DNA of 64,000 bases, from the NCBI RefSeq assembly GCF_020320395.1, contig NZ_JAEDAH010000013.1, positions 1 through 64,000 of the forward strand, given 5' to 3'. Shown here piece by piece: positions 7,770 to 14,788 of the stretch. A model generated the notes under the pieces. The model worked only from the letters and a program-made list of their open reading frames with translations. It searched no databases and was not told the DNA's origin. The position numbers and the translations under genes are program-made. Each line of letters opens with the position of its first letter. The first letter of the stretch is position 1. The DNA comes from Thalassolituus marinus. Its GTDB lineage: Bacteria > Pseudomonadota > Gammaproteobacteria > Pseudomonadales > Oceanobacteraceae.

Positions 7770-9449
7770 TTAGTTATGTTTAGCCAGCTCTTCATCACGC
7801 AGTTCACGACGCAGAATCTTACCAACGTTGGTTTTTGGCAGTTCATCACGGAACTCAATGTGACGTGGCACCTTGTAAGCAGTCAGGCGCTCACGACACC
7901 AGTCTTTAACCGCTGCGGCGGTCAGGTCCTGATTCTTGGAAACAACGAACACTTTAACAGCTTCGGAGCTCTTAGGATCAGGAATACCAATGGCTGCCGC
8001 TTCAACGATGTCCGGATGAGATACCACAACATCCTCAACTTCGTTCGGGTAAACGTTAAAGCCGGATACGATGATCATGTCTTTCTTACGATCAACAATC
8101 TTCATGTAGCCATCTTCACTGATTACCGCCATATCACCGGTTTTCAGCCAGCCATCTTCAGTGATGGTTTCAGCAGTGGCTTCCGGACGCTGCCAGTAGC
8201 CTTTCATAACCTGAGGGCCTTTAACACACAGTTCACCGGCTTCACCAATCGGCAACTCGTTGCCCTCTTCGTCGATCACCTTACACAGAGTGCTCGCTAC
8301 TGGCATACCAATGGTACCCAGTTTGATGTGACCTGGCGGGTTGAAGGAAACCACCGGAGAAGTCTCGGTCATACCGAAACCTTCTGCGATATCGCAGCCT
8401 GTTACCTGCTTCCACTGATCAGCAGCATCTTTGGTCAGAGCCATACCGCCAGAGATAGTCAGTTTCAGAGCACTGAAATCAATGTTGCGGAAAGATTCCT
8501 GGCCGCACAGCGCCACGAACAGAGTATTCAGACCAACGAAGCCACTGAACTTCTCTTTCTCCAGAGTTTTGATAAAGCCTGGAATATCACGTGGGTTAGG
8601 AATCAGTACGGAGTGGTTACCGGTCTGCAGCAGCACCATGCAATGCACGGTGAATGCATAAATGTGGTACAGCGGCAGAGGTGCAATAACCGTTTCCTGA
8701 CCTTCGCTCAGAACCATGGTGAACAGGCCATGACACTGAAGCATGTTGGATATCAGGTTACGGTGAGTCAGCATGGCGCCTTTAGCAACACCCGTGGTGC
8801 CGCCTGTGTATTGCAGAACAGCAACGTCGTTACGATCTGCTTTTACTGGCTTGAAGCTGCGGCTTGCGCCCTGAGCCAGGGCTTTACGCAGAGGAACAGC
8901 ACCTGGGATATCAAACGCCGGGACTTCTTTCTTAACGTATTTCAGCACGCTGTTGATCAGTACGCGCTTAACGGTGCCGTGCATGTCACCTACGTTGGTC
9001 ACGATCACGTGTTTGATGCCGGTATTCGGAACAACCTTGGCGGCTTTATCAGCCATGTTTGCCAGAACTACCAGAGCTTTCGCACCAGAGTCGTTGAACT
9101 GGTGTTCCATCTCACGTTCGGTGTACAGCGGGTTGGTGTTAACAACAACCATACCTGCGCGCATGGCACCGAAAACAACGATCGGATACTGCAGAATGTT
9201 TGGCAATTGCACTGCAATACGATCACCCGCCTGCAGCGTGGTGTTGTTCTGCAGATAGGCAGCGAACGCCGCGCTTTTCTCGTCCAGTTCAGCATACGTC
9301 AGGGTCTGTCCCAGACAGGTGAACGCAGGATTAGCTGAAAAGCGTTTTACAAAGCTGTCGAAAATTTCAACAACGGATTCGTATTTATCCGGATCAATTG
9401 AACTCGGATATCCCTCCGGATAGCGCTCCTGGAAGAATTGTTCGTTCAT
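7770..9449 (-). CDS. fadD: long-chain fatty-acid-CoA ligase
   Basis: FadD activates fatty acids with ATP and CoA for beta-oxidation or lipid synthesis, at the inner face of the inner membrane. The 559-residue product has the acyl-adenylate signature YTGGTTGVAKGAML (about 214-227), the GFGMTETSP motif (about 360), the GWLKTGDMA and DRKKDMIIVSG segments, and the C-terminal catalytic lysine region NVGKILRREL. Length fits E. coli FadD (561). It is divergently arranged with a lipase-like hydrolase and an (R)-enoyl-CoA hydratase, a setting that fits lipid use. Two inverted repeats lie in the shared upstream region. It stands alone, with its own terminator. Confidence 0.95.
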   Translation of the reverse strand: MNEQFFQERYPEGYPSSIDPDKYESVVEIFDSFVKRFSANPAFTCLGQTLTYAELDEKSAAFAAYLQNNTTLQAGDRIAVQLPNILQYPIVVFGAMRAGMVVVNTNPLYTEREMEHQFNDSGAKALVVLANMADKAAKVVPNTGIKHVIVTNVGDMHGTVKRVLINSVLKYVKKEVPAFDIPGAVPLRKALAQGASRSFKPVKADRNDVAVLQYTGGTTGVAKGAMLTHRNLISNMLQCHGLFTMVLSEGQETVIAPLPLYHIYAFTVHCMVLLQTGNHSVLIPNPRDIPGFIKTLEKEKFSGFVGLNTLFVALCGQESFRNIDFSALKLTISGGMALTKDAADQWKQVTGCDIAEGFGMTETSPVVSFNPPGHIKLGTIGMPVASTLCKVIDEEGNELPIGEAGELCVKGPQVMKGYWQRPEATAETITEDGWLKTGDMAVISEDGYMKIVDRKKDMIIVSGFNVYPNEVEDVVVSHPDIVEAAAIGIPDPKSSEAVKVFVVSKNQDLTAAAVKDWCRERLTAYKVPRHIEFRDELPKTNVGKILRRELRDEELAKHN

Positions 9450-9480
9450 ACCGCCTCCTCTAAAGCCCCGGGTTATCGTT

Positions 9481-9503
9481 TTATTCGGGACTAGTTTGAA
9501 TAA
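9481..9503. promoter_or_regulatory. inverted repeat upstream of fadD
   Basis: TTATTC (9481-9486) and GAATAA (9498-9503) form a perfect inverted repeat with an 11-nt spacer, about 30-55 nt upstream of the fadD start. The size fits an operator for a dimeric regulator of fatty-acid genes. I cannot match it to a FadR or PsrA consensus. Confidence 0.35.
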
Positions 9504-9587
9504 CTACGGGCTGGATAAGGCTCCCCATTTGCGAATCCAGACCAAAAATGCAGCCGGAGTTTACCTGTTTTCCGGGATATCAGCAAA

Positions 9588-9621
9588 AGTGTGACCCTGC
9601 CTATTTACAAAATGTCACACT
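9588..9621. promoter_or_regulatory. AGTGTGAC/GTCACACT inverted repeat in the fadD-hydrolase region
   Basis: Perfect 8-bp arms at 9588-9595 and 9614-9621 with an 18-nt spacer, 66-99 nt upstream of the chosen hydrolase start. Each arm holds a TGTGA/TCACA core as in CRP-type half-sites, but the spacing is far wider than the 6 nt of a CRP site. It may be two half-sites or an operator for another factor. Confidence 0.4.
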
Positions 9622-9686
9622 CGGGACATGGTAGCACTCTGGCCTGTAGAGCCAACTCAGAACAGTCTCACCGGCATGATCATAAA

Positions 9687-10664
9687 ATGAACAAAATAAC
9701 AATCAAAGCCGCCGATAACACCGTATTCGACGCATGGGTTGCTGAGCACAGCTCACCAATCGCCACTATTCACTTAATGCATGGTATGGCAGAGCACTGC
9801 CTGCGCTACCAGCCGCTGGCCGAACAGCTTAACGCTGAAGGTTACCGGGTTGTGATGCACAATCACCGCGGCCATGGCGGCCGCCAGCCTATGGGTCACT
9901 ATGGTGATCAGAACCAGGCGGGCCTGGGCGGCTGGGGATTGTTACTCGATGATATCAGTCGGGTTCAGCAAGCCGTGCGCGGCAATGAGCCACTGGTTTT
10001 ATTCGGCCACTCCATGGGGTCATTTATCGCCCAGAGCTATGCTATCCGTCACCCTGACAAACAGGATGCACTGATTTTATCAGGCTCAAACCGCCACCCA
10101 CTGCCACTGGTCTACAGCGGTCGTATGGTGGCCAGAATACTCAAGGTCTTTCAGGGACAGCGCCATTTATCGGGCGTGATGGATTTCCTGTCATTCGGCG
10201 AGTTCAACCGTCACTTCCGTCCGAATCGTACTGATTTCGACTGGCTGTCACGCGACGACGAACAGGTAGATCGCTACATTGCCGATCCGCACTGCGGTCA
10301 TCCCTGCTCGCTACAGCTCTGGTGTGATCTGTTTGATGGCTTAATTGAAATCAACAACAGCGCTAACCTGCGAAAGATTCCGCAACAGCTGCCAATATAT
10401 CTGTTTGGTGGCGACCGTGATCCGGTTGGTATGATGGGTAAAGGCGTGCCGAAACTGGAGCGACATTATATTCAAACAGGTCATGACAAGGTCACAATGC
10501 GGCTGTACGCTGACGGCCGTCATGAGATGCTGAATGAAATCAACCGCCAGCAGGTTATCTCAGACGTTATTCAATGGTTAAAGGAAGTTGTATGGAAACA
10601 ATCACCAACCGCACATTCGACGAACTTGTTATCGGAGACCGCTGCGAAAGAATGCATCAGGTAA
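9687..10664 (+). CDS. alpha/beta hydrolase, monoacylglycerol-lipase-like
   Basis: A serine hydrolase of the Hydrolase_4 (lysophospholipase/monoacylglycerol lipase) type. Counted from the ATG at 9687 it is 325 residues. It has an HGMAEH oxyanion segment (32-37), the nucleophile elbow GHSMGS with Ser109, an acid in FGGDRDPVG, and a histidine in YADGRHEML. No signal peptide is seen, so it is cytoplasmic. A longer frame opens at a GTG at 9591, but the extra 32 residues are unlike the family and cover the inverted repeat. The last 20 or so residues run past the usual domain end and overlap the next gene by 73 nt. Gene order suggests release of fatty acids or acyl groups for fadD. The substrate is unknown. 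Confidence 0.85.
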   Translation: MNKITIKAADNTVFDAWVAEHSSPIATIHLMHGMAEHCLRYQPLAEQLNAEGYRVVMHNHRGHGGRQPMGHYGDQNQAGLGGWGLLLDDISRVQQAVRGNEPLVLFGHSMGSFIAQSYAIRHPDKQDALILSGSNRHPLPLVYSGRMVARILKVFQGQRHLSGVMDFLSFGEFNRHFRPNRTDFDWLSRDDEQVDRYIADPHCGHPCSLQLWCDLFDGLIEINNSANLRKIPQQLPIYLFGGDRDPVGMMGKGVPKLERHYIQTGHDKVTMRLYADGRHEMLNEINRQQVISDVIQWLKEVVWKQSPTAHSTNLLSETAAKECIR

Positions 10665-11065
10665 CAGAACAGGATCTGATTCTGTTTGCCGCCGTCTCCG
10701 GTGATCACAACCCGGTTCATCTCGATGCAGAGTATGCCGCGACCACGCCATTTAAAGGCCAGATCGCGCACGGCATGTTTACCGGCGCACTGATTTCCGC
10801 CGCACTGGCAATGGATCTGCCAGGACCAGGAACAGTCTATCTGGGTCAGAACCTGTCATTCAGAAAACCTGTTATGATCAACGACAAACTCACCGTTGTA
10901 CTGGAAGTTACGTCGAAGCACGAAAGCAAACCCGTTGTGACGCTGTCATGCACGGTGTCCAATCAGGATGGTAAAACCGTGGCGACCGGCGAAGCGACAG
11001 TGATGGCACCAACTGAAAAACTGACGGTTAATGCTCCGGACCTGCCAGCAATATCGTTAGGCTGA
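10592..11065 (+). CDS. phaJ: (R)-specific enoyl-CoA hydratase, MaoC/PhaJ family
   Basis: A 157-residue hot-dog protein. The hydratase-2 catalytic motif is present as SGDHNPVHLD, with Asp38 and His43 in the D-x4-H arrangement, followed by GQIAHGM. Such enzymes hydrate trans-2-enoyl-CoA to (R)-3-hydroxyacyl-CoA, linking beta-oxidation to polyhydroxyalkanoate synthesis or to other (R)-hydroxyacyl pathways. The start at 10592 has a good AAGGAAG Shine-Dalgarno; an upstream in-frame ATG at 10574 does not. It overlaps the hydrolase gene and is followed by a terminator, so the two form an operon. No phaC is in the window, so a link to polymer is inference. Confidence 0.88.
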   Translation: METITNRTFDELVIGDRCERMHQVTEQDLILFAAVSGDHNPVHLDAEYAATTPFKGQIAHGMFTGALISAALAMDLPGPGTVYLGQNLSFRKPVMINDKLTVVLEVTSKHESKPVVTLSCTVSNQDGKTVATGEATVMAPTEKLTVNAPDLPAISLG

Positions 11066-11082
11066 CAGCCGTTCGGACAAAT

Positions 11083-11110
11083 AAAAAAGGTCGCTGATGC
11101 GACCTTTTTT
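11083..11110. terminator. bidirectional intrinsic terminator
   Basis: AAAAAAGGTCGC and GCGACCTTTTTT form a perfect 12-bp stem with a TGAT loop, with A- and T-runs on both sides. It serves phaJ on the plus strand and the motor cluster on the minus strand. Confidence 0.95.
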
Positions 11111-11118
11111 ATTGCCTG

Positions 11119-12078
11119 TCAGGGCATGAAGTTGATCGGGAATTCCGCCACGGTGACATCAATTCCTTTACGATCTGCAAACTGCATCTGACGACACTTG
11201 GATGCCAGACGTTTATGCAACGCTTCATCTTTCAGTTCGCTGTTAATGACACTACAGCTGGAAACCGTACCGTTCGGCTGAATTTCCGCTTTCAGTGTCA
11301 GAGAACCAGACAGAGCAGGATTCTTACGCAGAGCACTACGATACAGACGATCGAAATGCACCTTGTAAGGCTCAAGCACCAAACGCAGTTCTTCCTGCGA
11401 ACGAGTCGTCGCTGCGGCTTCGGCTTCCTGCTGTTCGGCAGTCATTTCCACGGCAGTGACTTCACGTTCGGTCAATTGCTCGCCAACCGTCGCAGTCGTC
11501 AGCGTGGCCACATCGACCCCACCAGAACCGCGAGTCGCCGCATTGCGATCAACCACCGTACCGATATTCGTTGCCTGCTTACCTGCATTGCTCAAGCCTT
11601 TGCTTGATGTATTCAGGGCTGCAATCGGTACCTGACTACGAATACTGCTCAACGCATTCAACGCATCGTTACCGAAGGCCTTTTTCGCTGTTTCCTTTGC
11701 CTGTTCACGTTTTTCCTTCGGCGCTTCTACCTTAGGTTTTGGCTTAGGCTGAGGCTTAGGCTTTGGAGGCTCCGGTTTAGGCTTTGGAGGCTCGGGCTTT
11801 GGCTCCGGTTTTGGTTCGGGCTTAGGCTCAGGCTTTTTTTCCTCTTTTTTAGGTGGCAGCGGCTTGGGCTTTTCAAGCTTTTTACGTTCAATCACTTTCG
11901 CTAACTGCGGCGGCAGTTTCTCAAGGTCTTTACGATCAAGCTGAGGCACATCCATAAAAGGAATAATAATACCCACTACCATCACAAACAGCAGAAAGCC
12001 CACCAGAATCGGAATAAACCGATGCTGATCACCACCATCCGACCAGGGTAACTGAGGGGTGCGATAATAAACGGTCAT
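11119..12078 (-). CDS. TonB-like/AgmX-type energy transducer with Pro-rich spacer
   Basis: A 319-residue inner-membrane protein. It has a short N-terminal cytoplasmic part, one transmembrane helix (about 22-41), and a periplasmic spacer of about 48 residues made of EP/KP repeats (about 70-117). A Gln/Ala-rich middle follows, then a C-terminal domain of about 95 residues of the AgmX/PglI-TonB kind (GSLTLKAEIQPNGTV and a final PINFMP). Such transducers span the periplasm and pass motor energy to outer-membrane parts. The stop of the upstream exbD-like gene overlaps its ATG (TGATG). It is the last gene of the cluster, directly before a terminator. In Myxococcus the analogous GltG/GltJ proteins couple the Agl motor to the envelope; that analogy is inference. 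Confidence 0.8.
   Translation of the reverse strand: MTVYYRTPQLPWSDGGDQHRFIPILVGFLLFVMVVGIIIPFMDVPQLDRKDLEKLPPQLAKVIERKKLEKPKPLPPKKEEKKPEPKPEPKPEPKPEPPKPKPEPPKPKPQPKPKPKVEAPKEKREQAKETAKKAFGNDALNALSSIRSQVPIAALNTSSKGLSNAGKQATNIGTVVDRNAATRGSGGVDVATLTTATVGEQLTEREVTAVEMTAEQQEAEAAATTRSQEELRLVLEPYKVHFDRLYRSALRKNPALSGSLTLKAEIQPNGTVSSCSVINSELKDEALHKRLASKCRQMQFADRKGIDVTVAEFPINFMP
11728..11871 (-). repeat. EP/KP-coding low-complexity repeat
   Basis: Short degenerate direct repeats encode the proline-rich periplasmic spacer of the TonB-like protein. Length changes here would alter the reach of the transducer across the periplasm. Confidence 0.8.
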
Positions 12079-12584
12079 CACGCGCCTCCCTTGCCGGGTT
12101 GCTTCTGATTCACAGCCAGAGAAATATTATTGAACTCGGCTTTAGCACAGGTGTTCATGACCCGCTTAAGCAAGGTATAGGGAATATCCTTGTCACCCAT
12201 AATTGTGACAGGACGACCCTGCTCACGCTGCTCGGCAGACATCGGCGAACGACTGGCCAGGTATTCCAGTTCTTTCTTTAACGCCTCGATTTCTTCCTGC
12301 TCAGTCGACGCAGCAACCGCAGTTGAAACCACCGGGCGTCCCTGAACAAGAATATCCGTTTTGCTGATCAGTACCGTTACATTCTCTGCAGGTTTGTTAT
12401 CTGCAAGAGAAACCGGCAGCTCAATAGCGTCGTTGTTCTGAACTTCCACTTCAGACTGGTTCACCATCAGGAAGAAAACCAGAATGGTGAAAATATCCAT
12501 CAGTGCTGTCAGGTTGAGACCGTTCTTTCCAGCGTTGCGCTTGTGGTTGCGCTGCATCCGTTTGGCACGGCGTGACATCTTCAT
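12078..12584 (-). CDS. ExbD/TolR-like stator subunit with conserved Asp
   Basis: A 168-residue protein with a basic N-terminus, one transmembrane helix (about 24-42) and a periplasmic domain. The proton-path aspartate of ExbD/TolR/MotB proteins is present (LTALMDIFTIL, Asp30). The periplasmic part ends in the usual ExbD-like fold (PVTIMGDKDIPYTLL). It overlaps its neighbours by 1-4 nt on each side. With the TolQ-like and second ExbD-like proteins it should form a proton-driven motor. In Myxococcus the AglR-AglQ-AglS set has the same make-up of one TolQ-like and two ExbD-like proteins. Confidence 0.88.
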   Translation of the reverse strand: MKMSRRAKRMQRNHKRNAGKNGLNLTALMDIFTILVFFLMVNQSEVEVQNNDAIELPVSLADNKPAENVTVLISKTDILVQGRPVVSTAVAASTEQEEIEALKKELEYLASRSPMSAEQREQGRPVTIMGDKDIPYTLLKRVMNTCAKAEFNNISLAVNQKQPGKGGA

Positions 12585-13093
12585 GGCGTCACCTCCTGAC
12601 CTGTCGGAGCATCCCCAAGAGAGATTTCCGGAAACAGAGTAGCGTCAACCAGTGAGGCAGCAACCACTGCAGGGTATACCCGCACAGCGTCCATCACTGT
12701 AATCAGTGTCTGATAATCAATATCCGACTCCGACAGCAGACTGATATCTTTTTTGTCCTCAAATCCAGGATTTTTCTTAATATCCTGCAGAGCGGACGAC
12801 AGACCACTGTAGTCGAACGTTCCATTTTTCTTCGGCAAAAGCGCCAGTGACTCAGATTTTTCCTGATAGGTTCTGGTTACTTCAAACCCATCCTTCCGAA
12901 TCACAACTTCAAGCGAAACATCCTCTGGATTCACAGCCCCCGGCTGATCACCCAATGGCAACTTGAGATCAAGTACCGCCAGCTGCGAGAACACCATGTT
13001 CATCAGCAGTACCGGCACCAGCACGATCATCAGGTTCATAAAGGATGTTACGTTGAGTTCCGCCTCTTCCTGTATTCGTCTTTGGCGTCTCAT
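12581..13093 (-). CDS. ExbD/TolR-like subunit with Asn in place of the proton-path Asp
   Basis: A 170-residue protein built like the next subunit: basic N-terminus, one transmembrane helix (about 14-36) and a periplasmic ExbD-like domain. At the position of the conserved membrane aspartate the sequence reads VTSFMNLMIV, with Asn20. The helix also contains a proline (VLVPVLL). The subunit may therefore be structural, or may heterodimerise with the Asp-bearing partner so that one acid per stator pair remains. It is 11 nt downstream of the TolQ-like gene and overlaps the second ExbD gene by 4 nt. The gene is clearly intact. Confidence 0.87.
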   Translation of the reverse strand: MRRQRRIQEEAELNVTSFMNLMIVLVPVLLMNMVFSQLAVLDLKLPLGDQPGAVNPEDVSLEVVIRKDGFEVTRTYQEKSESLALLPKKNGTFDYSGLSSALQDIKKNPGFEDKKDISLLSESDIDYQTLITVMDAVRVYPAVVAASLVDATLFPEISLGDAPTGQEVTP

Positions 13094-13104
13094 CGCGTTA
13101 CATC

Positions 13105-13752
13105 TCAGTTGCCGTTGGAGGTCTGACCTGGTTTGCGCTCAGTGATGATGTTCAGGAATTTCACACCGGCCATCTCAATGCTGTCGACAATTTCATTTGT
13201 CTTGGTTTGCAGATAGCTGTGCAGCAGAATAAGAGGAATAGCAGCCATCAGACCGAAGGCCGTGGTATTCATCGCCACGGAAATACTCTGCGACAGCAGC
13301 GCTGCTTTTTCAGCAGGCGCAGCGTTAGCAACAGCGGTAAAGGCGGCAATCAGACCCATAATGGTACCCAGCAGTCCCATCAGCGTGGCAATGTTGGCCA
13401 GCATGGCAACATACTGCGTGCGTTTTTCCAGCTGTGGGATTGCTTCCATCAGACCTTCTTCCAGCGCGTACTCAATTTCTTCGCGACGCTGGCTACCCGG
13501 AATACGAGCAATGGCTGCAGAGAAAATATCGCCGATTTTAGAACCCGAGCTATTGGCATAATTCAGGGCGCTGCGCAGATCACGCTTCTGCAGCATTGGC
13601 AGCATTTCTTCAAATGCTTTGCGATTGCTGGATTTTTCTTTCATCAGAAAGAAAAGGCGTTCCAGCGCAATTGCCAGGCCAATCGCCATAACAAAGGCGA
13701 TTGGGTACATAAAAGTACCACCTTCCTGAAAAAAGCGAACGATAGTGTCCAT
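13105..13752 (-). CDS. MotA/TolQ/ExbB family proton-channel subunit
   Basis: A 215-residue inner-membrane protein with three transmembrane segments (about 12-34, 118-145 and 160-185) and a cytoplasmic loop between the first and second. The TolQ/ExbB core is visible as MGLLGTIMGLIAAF and MNTTAFGLMAAIP, with the polar threonines that line the ion path. The start at 13752 has GGGGG about 10 nt upstream; an ATG at 13782 in frame adds ten residues that contain this site. It heads the motor sub-operon: TolQ-like, ExbD-like, ExbD-like, TonB-like. A hairpin-rich gap of 104 nt separates it from the genes upstream. Confidence 0.92.
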   Translation of the reverse strand: MDTIVRFFQEGGTFMYPIAFVMAIGLAIALERLFFLMKEKSSNRKAFEEMLPMLQKRDLRSALNYANSSGSKIGDIFSAAIARIPGSQRREEIEYALEEGLMEAIPQLEKRTQYVAMLANIATLMGLLGTIMGLIAAFTAVANAAPAEKAALLSQSISVAMNTTAFGLMAAIPLILLHSYLQTKTNEIVDSIEMAGVKFLNIITERKPGQTSNGN

Positions 13753-13782
13753 AGATGTCGATCCCCCAATGTTGTTTAGCAT

Positions 13783-13842
13783 CGCTGTTCGAGCAGCGGT
13801 ATTTTTTGATTATGGTGCCGATACCGGCATGGCCTTACGGCC
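13783..13842 (-). other. three consecutive hairpins before the motor genes
   Basis: CGCTG-N6-CAGCG (13783-13798), GCCG-ATAC-CGGC (13817-13828) and GGCC-TTAC-GGCC (13831-13842) lie in the gap between the small secreted-protein gene and the TolQ-like gene. On the plus strand the last one is followed by TTTTT, so it might stop antisense transcription. On the minus strand no T-run follows. They may set the ratio of envelope proteins to motor subunits through RNA stability. Confidence 0.4.
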
Positions 13843-13856
13843 TTTTTACTGCAGTT

Positions 13857-14162
13857 TTATTGTTCAGACTGAGACAGCTGTCTCAATCGTTCTGTATCGG
13901 GTTGCTGTGGCGCATAACGCTCTGCGTAGCGCAGCTCCCGTGTGAAGCTTTCCCGGTCAGTCTCCGTCAACCACTGCAGACGATAGCTGCTTACCGGCTG
14001 ATACAGGCGGCCAGTGCCCGGAGGCGGACGCCACGGAGTAATATACATGACATTCGGTTCTTCACTGTTACCCTGAATGGATATACCTTCCAGACGGACA
14101 ACATTTTCTGCCAGCGATAGCTGTCCGACCAGCAAAGCCAGCAGCGTCAGAGCATACTTCAT
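13857..14162 (-). CDS. small secreted protein of the motor cluster, function unknown
   Basis: A 101-residue product with a signal peptide (cleavage near LSLA-EN, residue 18) and a mature part of about 83 residues containing MYITPWRPPPG and many Arg, Tyr and Glu. I do not recognise a family. The gene overlaps the upstream TPR lipoprotein gene by 4 nt (ATGA), so it is co-translated with the TPR genes and its product is probably a periplasmic part of the same assembly. Confidence 0.75.
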   Translation of the reverse strand: MKYALTLLALLVGQLSLAENVVRLEGISIQGNSEEPNVMYITPWRPPPGTGRLYQPVSSYRLQWLTETDRESFTRELRYAERYAPQQPDTERLRQLSQSEQ

Positions 14163-14788
14163 GACCCCTCCCCTGCAACCTGCTCGGCAGACGCCCGGCG
14201 TTCAAGATCGGTAATCCAGATCGACAGCCGTTCATCAGATGATGACTGCATCGATTGCACCTGTGTGTACTGCTCTAATGCTTTAGGCAAATCATGCAGA
14301 TACAGGTCGTAAAGAATTCCCAGGTTATAGCGCGCATCGGCATTCTGTGGATTACAACTGATGGCTGAAAGATAACTGCTTTCTGCCTCACGAAATTGTC
14401 CTAACTCACGTTCGATCAATGCACGCACAGAAAACGCAGGACAAAACTCTGCATTAACCGCCTGCGCAGCAGAAACCTGTGTCAGCGCGTCTTCGTATTT
14501 TTCCAGACGATATAAGCTGAGGGCGTAATTAAGCATTACTCCCGGAAACATTCCGTATTGTTCTGCCAATGCCTGCCAGTGGGTCTCTGCTGCCAGATAT
14601 TCGCCATCCTCAAGTAACGACAAACCGTCGTTGTATGCACTTACCAGCTCGGCTGGAAGTGGCTGCTGAGTCGGATCGCTATCAACGATTTCCGGAGCGG
14701 GTTTAAACAGACTACAGCCGGTCATCAACATAGAAAAAACAAGCAGCACAACATAGGCGCGCAGAGAATCAGCGAATCTGATCGACAT
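14159..14788 (-). CDS. TPR lipoprotein of the motor cluster
   Basis: A 209-residue lipoprotein. The signal sequence ends in a lipobox MTGC (Cys25), followed by SLF, so outer-membrane anchoring is likely. The mature part holds about three tetratricopeptide repeats (roughly 75-180; for example PQNADARYNLGILYDLYL), which usually carry protein-protein contacts. It overlaps both neighbours (20 nt upstream, 4 nt downstream). It resembles the GltE/AglT type of TPR protein in Agl/Glt clusters by size and place only. Confidence 0.82.
   Translation of the reverse strand: MSIRFADSLRAYVVLLVFSMLMTGCSLFKPAPEIVDSDPTQQPLPAELVSAYNDGLSLLEDGEYLAAETHWQALAEQYGMFPGVMLNYALSLYRLEKYEDALTQVSAAQAVNAEFCPAFSVRALIERELGQFREAESSYLSAISCNPQNADARYNLGILYDLYLHDLPKALEQYTQVQSMQSSSDERLSIWITDLERRASAEQVAGEGS

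Noticed and set aside
7776-9338. 520-codon open frame on the plus strand opposite fadD
   Set aside because: It is the mirror of a certain gene, has no ribosome site or family motif, and its composition is that of an antisense shadow.
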